Shown piece after piece: positions 32,489 to 42,858 of a stretch of DNA of 64,000 nucleotides. The position numbers and the translations under genes were made by a program. Under the pieces are notes generated by a model. That model worked only from the letters and a program-made list of their open reading frames with translations, ran no database searches and was not told the DNA's origin. The stretch is from NCBI GenBank assembly GCA_023159155.1, contig JAJNNX010000018.1, positions 372,001 through 436,000 on the forward strand, in the 5' to 3' direction. The stretch's first letter is position 1. The number at the start of each line of letters is the position of its first letter. Source of the DNA: Ustulina deusta. Lineage: Eukaryota > Ascomycota > Sordariomycetes > Xylariales > Xylariaceae.

Positions 32489-34075
32489 ATGGCTGTCGAA
32501 GATATCGAGTACACGGCGAAAGAAGTCGCCGTTCACAACACGCCGGGGGATGTGTGGATGATTATTCACGGCCAAGGTAAGCCGCCCTCTCGTGTTATCC
32601 CCGCATGTAGCGTTAACTTCTCTTCGCTTAGTGTACGATGTGACGGGCTACCTTGGAGACCACCCTGGCGGTGCCGAAGTCCTTGTTGATGTCGCCGGTA
32701 AGGATGCGTCGGAAGAGTTCGACAATGCTGGTCACTCAGAGGATGCTTCTGAGATAATGGCCGCGTACCGCATTGGCAAACTGCAAGGCGGCAGCAAGAA
32801 GAAAGCAACATCTGCCGTTCGGCTGTCCACCGGAGTCACAGCACACAAGCCCGATACAACTAAGAGTTCTGTGAAGACGGTCATGAGTTTCGGCGCAGTG
32901 ACAGCTGTTGTTTTGAGCACCGCGGGTCTATATCACGTAGCCAGCCAACGGGGATTATTCACCGCTCTACTAGACCGCTCTATGTTTAGAAAGACCCAAG
33001 GCCTCGGCTTCTTAGAGGGCTTTCTCATCGCATCGGCGGTCTTTGGTATTTCCGGCACTGTCCTGTCTCGGAATCTTCTCAAACTTCTGCATTCTCATCC
33101 CAGCTTCATGAACTACCCCCCACATATGACTTTGCCAAAACGCGCCAAGCCAGAACTCCTTAACCAAGGCGGGTGGCTTCACCCAACCACATTCCAAAGT
33201 CTACCCCGTAAGTAATTCTCTATGTCATTTTCTAGCATGGCCACTCGGAGATTATAACAGGTTTTTGAGTTGTAATCATGCCAGAGAAGTTATCTGTGCT
33301 TCAAGAAACATATGGCCATCATTCTCGAAACGGCGTCAACTAACCCCTGAGTGTTATAGTGGTCAAGAAGGATCTAGTCGCGCCAAACACATATCGCCTA
33401 GTACTTGAACTACCGACACCTGAATCAGTCCTTGGCTTGCCCATTGGGCAGCACGTCGCTATTACAGCCAATATTGATGGTCAAGCAGTGACTCGATCCT
33501 ACACTCCAATTTCCAACAACGCTGATCGTGGCACACTTGACCTAATAATCAAATGCTATCCTGATGGCAAGCTCACAGGCGGTTATCTAGCGAACCTCTC
33601 AGTTGGAGACGAGGTGAAGTTCCGTGGGCCGAAGGGAGCCATGCGTTACAAGCGCGGCTACTGCAAGCGGATTGGTATGCTGGCGGGCGGATCAGGAATA
33701 ACGCCCATGTACCAGTTGATCCGTGCCATATGTGAGGACCAGCGAGACACTACCAAGATTAGCTTAATCTATGCCAACCGAACAGAGGCCGACATATTAC
33801 TCCGGGGCGAACTCGAAGCTTTCGCAAGGAAGTATCCCAATAATTTCCAGTTATACTACATCTTGGATACCCCCTCGCCGGATTGGCGAGGAGGAAAAGG
33901 GTACGTGACGAAAGAAATTTTTGCAGAGCGTTTCCCGCCCGCAGATATAGACTCGAAGGCCTTGATCTGCGGTCCACCGGGGATGGTAAATGCGGCAAAG
34001 AAGGCCCTTGTTGAGTTAGGCTTCGAGAAGCCAGGTGCGATGTCAAAGATGAGCGACCAAATCTTCTGCTTTTGA
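32489..34075 (+). CDS. Cytochrome b5 - cytochrome b5 reductase fusion
   Basis: Three exons, 32489-32576, 32632-33207 and 33360-34075, give 459 residues. The intron at 32577-32631 splits the b5 domain and restores [16 protein letters not shown]. Haem ligands are His40 (HPGG) and His64 (NAGHS). Two hydrophobic segments follow ([40 protein letters not shown]), so the protein is membrane-bound, probably in the ER or outer mitochondrial membrane. The C-terminal ferredoxin-reductase module has the FAD motif RSYTPIS, the NADH motif GGSGITPMY and CGPPGM, ending DQIFCF. Predicted role: NADH-dependent electron delivery through its own b5 domain to a desaturase, hydroxylase or P450. The adjacent divergent P450 is the obvious candidate acceptor (inference). 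The second intron is 152 nt with a GTTATAG acceptor. Confidence 0.93.
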
Positions 34076-35232
34076 AGCGCTCCTTTTTCTCGTCGCTACA
34101 TGTGTCGTGGCAATCAGTGTAAGAGGGGTCTTCTTGGTTTAGAATGTATAATTATAATAGAAGCTATAGAACAGGGGAATGAGAGATACGACATATACCG
34201 AAACAACTATTGTATACATTTCTTGCTTAAATTATATTGCGCATCGAATTATCGCAACCGTACTAGTCTTAATAGCACATTATAATAAACCCCCTATTTT
34301 CATGACTTCTATACCATGCGTATATATTAATTAAATATATTAATCCACGAAACAAGTATTTAAGCTCTTAAAGAAAGTTCTAAGAAATTATGCATCTGAC
34401 TCTTTGCTTATGTAGAGTACATGACTTCCTGAGGTAGAGCAACTTCACTGTTGTTTACACAATTATGTAATCTTAAATATGGAGTGTTTCCAACGTCTAT
34501 CTTTATAGGTAACTCGCTCCCTCACTGCAGCATTGTTTATTGCTCCTAACGCAGATAAATAGAGCAGAAGGGTGTTACTAATATGTGACATAACCGAGTG
34601 GAGTTGGTGTCACGCTTGTAGGCCGATTCACGAGCCTTTCAAACGTCCTTTTCAAACAAACTACAGCTTAAACACATAACTGCGAACCTTAAACTACGGC
34701 GCAGGAATATTCAAGAGCTTTGTACGCATAGTAGAGTGCAAGTCCAGGTCATGAATCACTCTAAGTACGACTTAGTGTATGAAAGTGGTCTGGTGAAGAA
34801 ATATGGGCACGCTGTGTAAAAAAGCAAGAGTCCAAGCTATAAATTGACCCAAGTACCTATTATAGTAAGTACTCCGTTATATATATTTACAGAGCAAAAT
34901 CAAAAGGTCAAACAACTCACGCTATATTAATATCATAATGTTGCGCCAAGGCATTGGGCATTGACATATACCTGCATTCACATGAAAAGAGCCCACGCCG
35001 ATATTCCCTTTTGGTACATCAATGAAATGAATGCAGTCATATCCCATTAGTTCTGTGGTATTAATTTATCACGTAAAATACGATATCTATACCTTCCAGA
35101 AGAAAAATATAATCTGAGTTTTAGTTTACTTTATATTTTCTTCTTTCTTGTAGCTTAGTACAGTCGTTTTCTCAAACATGGCGGAGCCATAGCCCAGTGA
35201 GCTGTAATTATATGTTCAAATCGCTTCGCTCA
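34076..35232. other. AT-rich intergenic region
   Basis: Convergent 3' flanks of the b5-reductase fusion and the repeat precursor. Strongly AT-rich (for example 34310-34350 and 34860-34930), without a supported gene or inverted repeat. The AT bias could reflect decayed, RIP-affected DNA, but I cannot show this. Confidence 0.5.
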
Positions 35233-35622
35233 CTACTCGACAGTAGGCCCGTCCTTGGCTACATAGAGCGGCCATGGCGCAGCAGCCTCCTCGTTTCTCT
35301 TTGCGTCCTTAGCTACGTATAGCGGCCAAGGTGCTGGGGCTTCAGCGTCTCTCCTCGCGTCCTTAGCTACATAAAGCGGCCACGGTGCGGCAGCTTCGTT
35401 GTCTCTCTTTGCATCCTTGGCCACATAAAGCGGCCATGGCGCCGGGGCTTCACTGATATGGCCCGTCTCGGTTTTGGCAACACTCTCACTCTTCTTGACT
35501 ATATTTCAACATCAGCACCAATACCCTTGCTATGCGTAATGGATGATAGTGGTACCTGTACTTGCTGGGGCTGCGTAAACTAAAGACGCGCCGAGAAGAG
35601 CCGTGACGATGGAGAAATGCAT
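35233..35622 (-). CDS. Secreted repeat precursor peptide, dikaritin (UstA-like) RiPP type
   Basis: Two exons, 35622-35556 and 35498-35233, with a 57-nt intron (GTACCA...AATATAG), give 110 residues. Residues 1-18 are a signal peptide (MHFSIVTALLGASLVYAA). After a short leader to about residue 36, four 18-residue repeats follow at about 37-54, 55-72, 73-90 and 91-108. Each has the invariant core PWPLYVAKD, with Trp at 44, 62, 80 and 98 and Tyr at 47, 65, 83 and 101. The first three end in KR, RR and KR, Kex2-type sites; the fourth runs into the C-terminal tail GPTVE. Signal peptide, multiple core copies and dibasic sites are the architecture of ustiloxin, phomopsin, asperipin and epichloecyclin precursors, which are trimmed in the secretory pathway and macrocyclised by UstYa-family oxidases. 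Such an oxidase gene is the divergent neighbour. The core sequence is unlike those I know. The ORF is too short for most gene callers. The product and its activity are unknown. Confidence 0.88.
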
Positions 35623-36373
35623 GGTGGTTGAGTGTAAGTTGGGTGATCTCAAGAGGTGACTCTAGTGCTAGCACTGGAAGTTGTCCGAACCAGTTGACCT
35701 GCGAGTCAAATCAAACTTTGGCACGGCCGAGGCTCGTTCTTTATACTACTCTATGAGCACTCTTCTCCGCATTATTTCGTATCTTCACAGTAAGATTTAT
35801 CAATATCTAATGGCGCCCCGCAGTCCAACCGCCACACACGTACATTGACGTCAGCATTGGCAGCTTTTACGACGTACTCTCGACCAATTATAAATTGCCA
35901 ATGACACGAGGTCCGAGTGTCGACCTGCGATCTAATCTCGATGTGAAAAATCACCGATACCTTGGTCAACTGTTGGCCAAGTACCACAATCTTTCTCCGC
36001 AAAATGTGGGTGATGAGTGTGAGTTGCCTGATGTCGATGGTACGACTAGCATCCTATTTGAGTCTAATTGCAAATCACCACAGATTTCGTCATCTTATCG
36101 TTCCGAGACCCAAGCAAGCAGGTGCTTTAATGAGGTGTAGTGAGTTGCTGATAGGCAGATGGTTTGCCTCTTGGCCGTGCGAGTCGTGCTTTTGCCAACG
36201 AAGGATTACACGGAAGCGGGGTGAATGAAGTACGAGTGAGAGGTTGCGGGTTTAAACGATGATGCCATGCAGACACGAACTTCTGCTTCGGAAAAACGCT
36301 TCAGTCAACGGACCGCCACCATCTCGTCGTGTATGGGACAAACTCATCACTCGGAAAGCACATATTGGAGAAA
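35623..36373. promoter_or_regulatory. Shared divergent promoter of precursor and UstYa genes
   Basis: 750 bp between the two divergent start codons. It contains the TATA-like box for the precursor and a CCAATTATAAATTGCCAA stretch at about 35883-35900. Open frames here on the plus strand (35895-36228) have no recognisable motif and are regarded as chance. Confidence 0.5.
35738..35746 (-). promoter_or_regulatory. TATA-like box of the precursor gene
   Basis: TATAAAGAA on the minus strand about 120 bp upstream of the precursor ATG at 35622, a usual distance for a fungal core promoter plus 5' UTR. Confidence 0.4.
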
Positions 36374-37396
36374 ATGACTGAGAAGAATCGCGACTCGCTT
36401 TCTAGTGATGATATTCCTAGCCAGAGTGAGAGGCTCCTTTCTGAACCCTCTCAAGATGTCCGTTCCGACGGACAAAAGAAACGTACTCGACGATTGTATC
36501 CATGGCTATTAGCGGCAATAGTCCTCGTCACCTCAAATTTGCTGACCGCTGCACTCTGTATCGCATATTTCACGTACGGCAATCATTTATTGAGATGGAC
36601 CAGTTCATATTGTAAGTGTTGCACAATTCGACTCCGACGTGGAAATTCTAGGTATACTGACGTTCTAGCTCCTATACTTGATCAGTTATATATACCTACA
36701 ACCCTACGGGATCTCCATATCCCACTCATCCCCAATGCCACGGAACCCCGGGATATTTATCGCCTACCTCCTTCTCCAGCAGTGGATGAAGCCTGGGATC
36801 GAATCACTCGTGTCAATTTGATCAGCATTACCGAAGATGAGATTCGCAAGCTTGGAAAAGACCCTTCTCTGACCATCCCCTCGCCTGAGTCGTGGTGGTC
36901 TGAGGCGTGGGGTAAGGGATATATGGGCCAGATCGACGTATTCCACCAGATCCACTGCCTCAACATGCTCAGACAGGGACTCATTACCAATTACAACTAC
37001 TATTGGGGAAAGAAATATGGCCTGACGCCCCCGATCCAGTTTGGCATGCACCTAAACCATTGCCTAGGTACGATTTTAGAGAATCTCATGTGCCACGCTG
37101 ATGTCGACATCGTCACATTCAATTGGAGGGAGAGTCAAGACGAGCCTTTCCCAGACTTCGAGATTAAGAAGCAATGCAGGGACTTCGAGGCTATCGTGGA
37201 GTGGCAGAAAGAAAAGAAGCTTAATGACACTATTGAGCGCTGGAAGGCTCTCCAAAAACCCGTCGATGCGAAGCAGAGGAAAATGCCGCCTGGCTTGGCG
37301 GAGATTGATCCCTTGGGTGATGGCGAGGTCGATGGCGTCAGGGTACTTAGGTTGGAAGACGTGCCGGCTGATTGCTCGCCAGGAGCGTCAACATGA
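36374..37396 (+). CDS. UstYa-family (DUF3328) oxidase
   Basis: Two exons, 36374-36611 and 36669-37396, give 321 residues. The 57-nt intron (GTAAGT...CTGACGTTCTAG) is a multiple of three without a stop, so an unspliced reading frame also exists; splicing restores SSYSPILDQL, matching the YSP motif of the family. The start is ATG 36374 because the frame upstream begins with GTG. There is a cytosolic tail, one TM helix at residues 42-68 (PWLLAAIVLVTSNLLTAALC) and a lumenal domain. The diagnostic HxxHC pair is complete: HQIHC at 172-176 and HLNHC at 207-211. UstYa proteins in dikaritin pathways form the oxidative ether or C-C crosslinks of the precursor core. The adjacent divergent precursor is its likely substrate (inference). 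The C-terminus extends about 110 residues beyond the second motif and is acidic and charged. Confidence 0.93.
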   Translation: MTEKNRDSLSSDDIPSQSERLLSEPSQDVRSDGQKKRTRRLYPWLLAAIVLVTSNLLTAALCIAYFTYGNHLLRWTSSYCKCCTIRLRRGNSRYTDVLAPILDQLYIPTTLRDLHIPLIPNATEPRDIYRLPPSPAVDEAWDRITRVNLISITEDEIRKLGKDPSLTIPSPESWWSEAWGKGYMGQIDVFHQIHCLNMLRQGLITNYNYYWGKKYGLTPPIQFGMHLNHCLGTILENLMCHADVDIVTFNWRESQDEPFPDFEIKKQCRDFEAIVEWQKEKKLNDTIERWKALQKPVDAKQRKMPPGLAEIDPLGDGEVDGVRVLRLEDVPADCSPGAST

Positions 37397-37910
37397 AGGA
37401 TATGTTTGGTAGGCACAGTTGGGCATAGCTCTAACCAAGGAGTTCCCCTCTCCTCACTTAGTCCATCATTCTAGGGGGTTAAATGTACATCATCATCATG
37501 GCGAATTATTGTTTATAACCTTAATCGTAATCAATCAGTGGTCAGTTTTGTATAGATGGCGTGGCATTGCAAGATGTGTCGCTATGCTTATGCATGATGA
37601 ACTTTGATAACCAAGTTTTGGCAAAATAAGGTCTATATGGATGATTGCTTGAGTTTGGAGCGTCGCTTGTCCAATTGCATATGATCTCAGATCTTGAGAA
37701 TATGGAATGTTGATTGTGAATAAGTTTGCCACATGACATGAGTCTTGAGCTTCGGGGAGAGTTGTGCATTGTCGATTATTTTTAAATTAAACATTATTTA
37801 CGTATCTTATCTGATGCTTTCGGAGGCTCTGATACTCCGCTTAATATGAGGAACACATCCAGACCGTTCGTTCAATTACAGATTGAGCATGGTCACTTCT
37901 GGTAGTCCTT
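37397..37910. other. Convergent 3' flanks
   Basis: AT-rich sequence between the UstYa gene (+) and the viroplasmin-domain gene (-). No gene is supported. Confidence 0.6.
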
Positions 37911-39194
37911 TTACATTCGGGGTCGTTTATGTAGACTTGTCGAAACGACTCCGTCCTCAGAGATATCTTCTTCCATAAAATCGTGCAAATCCCTCTTAGT
38001 TCCCGCTTGACTATTAATTAGAATCTCAACGACTGATGATCCTATACTGCTGGGGCTCCATGGTGGGATGTCGTCGGCCTCCTCCTTGATGGGCCCAGGT
38101 GACGGTGAGCAGTCGGAATCCGTTCCGTGGATGGATATGACTTCGCAGGGCGTGCTTGGCTCCTCCTTAACAATCGAGAGACGTCGTTGGATCTTCTCGT
38201 CAGTTATATTGTCCGAAACACGACTGGCGCAACCCTCTCGGGCTATTACTGCACGATGCCTTCGGTGCTGGTACACCCCAGCAGCGTTTCTAGATCTGAG
38301 GACCTGCAATAGAGCTGCCAAAAGTCCATCACCACTCATCGCTGTTTCGAGGTCCATTCGGTGTTTGTCACTCAGTGTGTATTCCCTGAATTCCTCAAAT
38401 TTATCGGGCGGCCAGACCTTGATTGGCATACCGTTTCTCCTCGCGTTGACGTAGTCGACAATATTGATGAGCTCGCCTTTGAGATTGGCGACGCAGCCGT
38501 CGATCGTGTCAAGAGGCTCAATCTTGGCCTCCCGACACATGTTCTGGAGGATTTGAAGCTTCCGCCTGCGCTCTTCCTCCTCTCCAGAGAGGCCTAGATG
38601 GTCTTTGTCTTCTTCCTTGATGTCATCTTTGATGTCATCTTCATCGTCGGAGTCAACTTTCTGAGAATAGTGAAATACCATCTCATCTGCATTAAACGGG
38701 AGTAAGTGCCTTTGAGCTTTAGGGCTTCACGTTTCGCTCAGCTACCAAGACTACTTACGGCGAATTACATCCGTACGTTTTTGTCTCCATGCTTTAGAAC
38801 CGGGTGCTATATTCTGCGACGAGGCGAAGCGTCCGAATTCGTCGTCAAAGTCTGCGTCGGCATCTGGCTCGAAGTTTGGAAGTTGAGAGAAGTAGGATTG
38901 CGATGAGTCAAAGGCCTCGGCTTTGATCTGCGGCGTCTTTTCTTTCTTGACATTGTTCGCGGCTATTTTCGCTCGTTTGGTGCGCTTCCATTCAGCGAAG
39001 AGTGCTTCGCCGTTCTCTCCGTCGCACACCTGGCCGGTCGCAACATAGAATGTGGCTTCATCTTTGCTTTCAAAGCCGCGGTATACGCACCCCCTGTACT
39101 TATCTACCTGTGCCTTGCAGTCGTCCCAGTTGTCGTAGACCCCGGGAATCCGGCCTGCACGGACACCATAGAAATTCTTGCGACTCTTGGCCAT
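37911..39194 (-). CDS. Viroplasmin/RNase H1 N-terminal domain protein
   Basis: Two exons, 39194-38759 and 38686-37911, separated by a 72-nt intron (GTAAGT...AATGCAG), give 403 residues. The start is ATG 39194; the open frame three codons upstream begins with GTG. Residues 2-50 form the RNase H1 N-terminal (caulimovirus viroplasmin-type) fold: KSRKNFYGVRAGRIPGVYDNW, then KYRGCVYRGFESKDEATFYV. In RNase H1 this module binds RNA/DNA hybrids or dsRNA. No RNase H catalytic domain follows. The rest is acidic, with a disordered linker, a helical segment (EEERRRKLQILQNMCREAKIE) and a Ser/Glu-rich C-terminus. This is a normal cellular domain, not a viral gene. Its role is unknown; nucleic-acid binding is inferred. 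Confidence 0.85.
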
Positions 39195-42100
39195 TTTTGT
39201 CACAATAAATGAGCCGTTGCTCGTAGCATGACGGGGAAGAGGTCAGATTTCCTACCTGTTAGCCAATTAATAGGTAATGTTCTTGGAAGCGCGTTGGTAG
39301 CGCGTTGGTAGGCACCATTTCGTTTGATTTACAGGGGTGGCCCAGACCAAGACCCCAAGCTCTTGAGGAAAAGCTCGCTATTAATGGCTAAGAACATTCG
39401 TTGCCAAGATCCCGAGAGTTTGGAAACATAGGTGCTTAAGTACCTAGTAGAATTATGGAGTACAGTGCACCTCCCACTTCAGAAACGGAATCGCAATATA
39501 TGTTTTCGACATATCCGACGTGTTCGAAAGGCAGGGCTTTCTATCTATGTTCTTTCCACGAGGACTTTAGACTAGCCATATACGAGTATACAGCAGATAA
39601 TTACCCGAGTTCAACTGTTTCGGGGGCACTAAACAATTAGGTACCTCACACTTTCTTCAAGCCTTGCCTAGCTCGGTTCAGGGCACGTACAAGGCACTCG
39701 AAAGGGTGAAGATCCCTCAGTCTTCCTTCTATCTAATGCTCATACTCCTACGACGTGCATCCAGGCAAGGGACGCCGAACGGGAAGTGAAAGGGAGCTTG
39801 GATATAACGGGCGAGTCTCAAGAAGTACATAGCATTCACCGACTATAAGCGCTACCAGAACCACACTCCTTTTGAATCCCACATATCCTACGTGACCTTC
39901 AACCGTGAAATCTCACCGCTTGCCTAGGCCTAGGTTGCCTTCTATTTCTACTCAAAGATATGCATGGATTCTCGTTATCCCTGGTCGAACGGATCGGGGT
40001 TCTGGCATTTAATGTGGCCAATAGCGCATCCGGTCAACCAGTACAGCGCTCTGAGCAGTTCTGATGAAAAGGTGCATATCTACTTCATGTCTATCAAACT
40101 AATAACATTCCAATTTTTTTCGGGCCAGCTATCTAGAAGGCTGCTTATTTGAAAGTTGGTAAACTGAAGCAGGAAAGACCTGGTACGGAGTTTTCCTTTG
40201 ATGAAATCGGGTGATAATATCCCGAGCAGTGCCATCTAGTTACGGTAGTCTTGCCCACCGTAGGGAGCGCTTGGTTGTCTATGCAAGCAGTGACCGTAAA
40301 AGGTGAGCATATCTGATGCAAAGGCGTCGGTGCAGCTAAATATGTTGTCTCCTCGTACTGGAGTAGGACATAGACCTCTAAGTTTCAACAGCTTGTACAC
40401 GAGAAAGAAAAGATGTAGAACAGAGGTAATAGGTAGTCGTATATGGTCTCTACTTGTTCTCAATCAATGCCGTGATAATGGAACTCCCTTAATCCTATAC
40501 ATAATTTGTATCGGTAGCATAGTAACGAGAACTATTTCTGACACTGTTGGAACGAGATCGTATACTAGAACACAAGGGCAAGCCGCAGTACATTTCGTAC
40601 AGCAGCTCTCGAGTGATTACTATATGTTTCACTACTCTCATAATCCCCTTCCTAGGGTTTGCTGAAGCACTCTTGGCGTTGCCAGGGTTTCGGATAGCGT
40701 TTGATCACCCGACCAACGTTAAACGGATATGTCCTTGAAGAGAGCGACCCGACGCTTTACAAGGCCTCACCGCCTAAGTACTGGGTCGCGCCACAATCGA
40801 GACAATGCTGTAGCGATAAAGCAATAAAGAAGTTTCCAGGAATCTTGTTAGCAAGTGCTAGACTTCTCAATAGCTGGGACTCTAATGGTATGAGCGAGCG
40901 CTTATATATAACACTTGAGAATATCGACCAGTCCGTGCTGATGCGCCATGTTGAACAAATCAAGGGTTAGAGAATCAGCCAGGCGGTATTGTAGTGTAAT
41001 TCTTCTGAGATGACCAATAATGATAGCAATATAGCTATTACCCGGGTTCGCTTGAACCTATATTCTAACCTTCTAGATAGCAATTCCGTTTTCCTCGATA
41101 CTATACTTATACCTCCTGCAGCCGAGGCGCCGATCACTAAACAGAGCGCGGGCGGCTCCAAGTTGAAGGCTACCGGAGAGAGGTAGAACCCGTGGGTACC
41201 GCTCAATAAGTAAGCCAAAATTTATGTACTGGATGTTCAATATTGCAATTGCAAGTTGCCGGGTGCGTAAGACTTTAGTTGTGACTCTGCGTTGTTAGCT
41301 TGAAAACGGATGTCGAAGGCATCAGCAGCCTGAAGTCGGATCTCCTGCGAAGCAGTCGGGCCATCGCATTTTCTTAACAATTAGTTTGCAATAAACAAAC
41401 CTTGAGGCCTCGCAACCAATTAGAACTAGTTGTCCACAGCGACTTCTTGAAAGAGGAGGATGATTACAATACTTACCTGGTGTGAGCACGGTATCACGTG
41501 GTTAGGTATCTACACAACAAATACCTACCTAGGAGTTTGTGATCACCGAGAGATGCCAGACTAAGTTTCGACCTGCGACCGCTTGCCCTGTAGTCCTTGA
41601 AGTCCTTCACGTCCGAGGCGGCCAAGTTTCGTTGGGCTCAAACTTTGCCACTAGATTGACCTCGAGTGACTTAGGGAAACCGGGCTATGTTGGTTTAAGG
41701 AAAAGTGCACAGTGCTGAGATGTGGAAAGCATAAACTGGCCAATTCGACTAATTCCATTGTTGGTTCCTTGATACAGAGCCGGGGAGGGGCCAAGGATAG
41801 GGGCGTTGCATAGGATCCCAATATTATGGCCGATTTAACATGGGGTACCTATTTGATAAGGCGAGACACAGTTCCTAATGTCGGCAGAGAATTTCTCTTG
41901 TGAGTGGTCACGCTAGCACTCGGGATGAAATCGAGTTGGCTAATCGTCTCTGGATTGTAGTGTAGTGCAGGCAACATTGCCCCAGCTTAGTGAGTCGACT
42001 AGATAGGTACTCGTATTCTGGGAATTTTCGAGCGTCCAAATCCTTGGCAGCGACGTTTGGCAGCAACGTTGCGGCTCGGCATCCACCCCATTAGCTAGCT

Positions 42101-42858
42101 ACCCGTAGAGCTACACTAGTACTGTTCTAGGCTAGGATAGAGACTAATTGACAGGCATCCACGGTGAGGGGTAGGTATGCACTCCCCCCGTACCTTCCCA
42201 ACACTACATACCCGAAGACCACTACCTATTTAATAATAAAGGCTAATAACAACAATGTTTTAAATAAGATTAAAAAAATAGCAATTGATCAGAACTTTAA
42301 TTGGAGTATATAAAGGTTTTTTCCCCTTCCTATTACCTTTATGCAGTATATGTACAAGAAAAATGTATACCTAGATTATCGGGGCAGGGCGGGTGCCATC
42401 CCTGCCATATGTAGGAATTTTTCATGTCGCCAACGGCTCGCTAGGGCTCAATTAGGACACTACACCGGCTGATGTTTCTTAGGTGGCGACGGCGTGAAGC
42501 TTGGCATCATCTTATTTTAGGCGAGCAAAGGCACCTCACCAACAACACTCCAGACCAGTCAGTAACGACTCTCCTTTTTAATCCATTTTTCTCTCGTTGA
42601 CCGTTGGGCCGAGTTTTCTCAGCTGAACTTTCATATAGTCTAATAGTGATTTAAACCGTCACGTTGTCATTCGTTCTTGCATGATTCGCCGTTGCACACC
42701 ACACTCGTTTTTCGTCGCTTTCTGTTTTCTCATTCTTTTCTGCTAACTCCTGGTTGGAGGCTGATATTTGGATTTGCATTTACCCAGATTGTCACTGAGC
42801 GGAATAATCATCAGGGCAATTGAGTTTGCGGTTGACGAGCGGACTCTCTGATATCACG
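39195..42858. other. 3.7-kb region without a supported gene
   Basis: Divergent flanks of the viroplasmin-domain gene and the four-TM gene. At 40300-41220 several short open frames on both strands are protein-like in composition but match nothing I know, and could be decayed coding or transposon DNA. AT-rich stretches and TAGG/TACC motifs occur at about 41520, 42000-42240. The stretch 42540-42850 is T-rich, probably the 5' UTR of the next gene. Confidence 0.5.
39288..39311 (+). repeat. 11-bp tandem duplication
   Basis: AGCGCGTTGGT occurs twice head to tail about 100 bp upstream of the viroplasmin-domain gene start. Confidence 0.85.

Noticed and set aside
35895..36228. Plus-strand open frames between precursor and UstYa genes
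   Set aside because: No signal peptide, repeat or motif; they lie in the divergent promoter.
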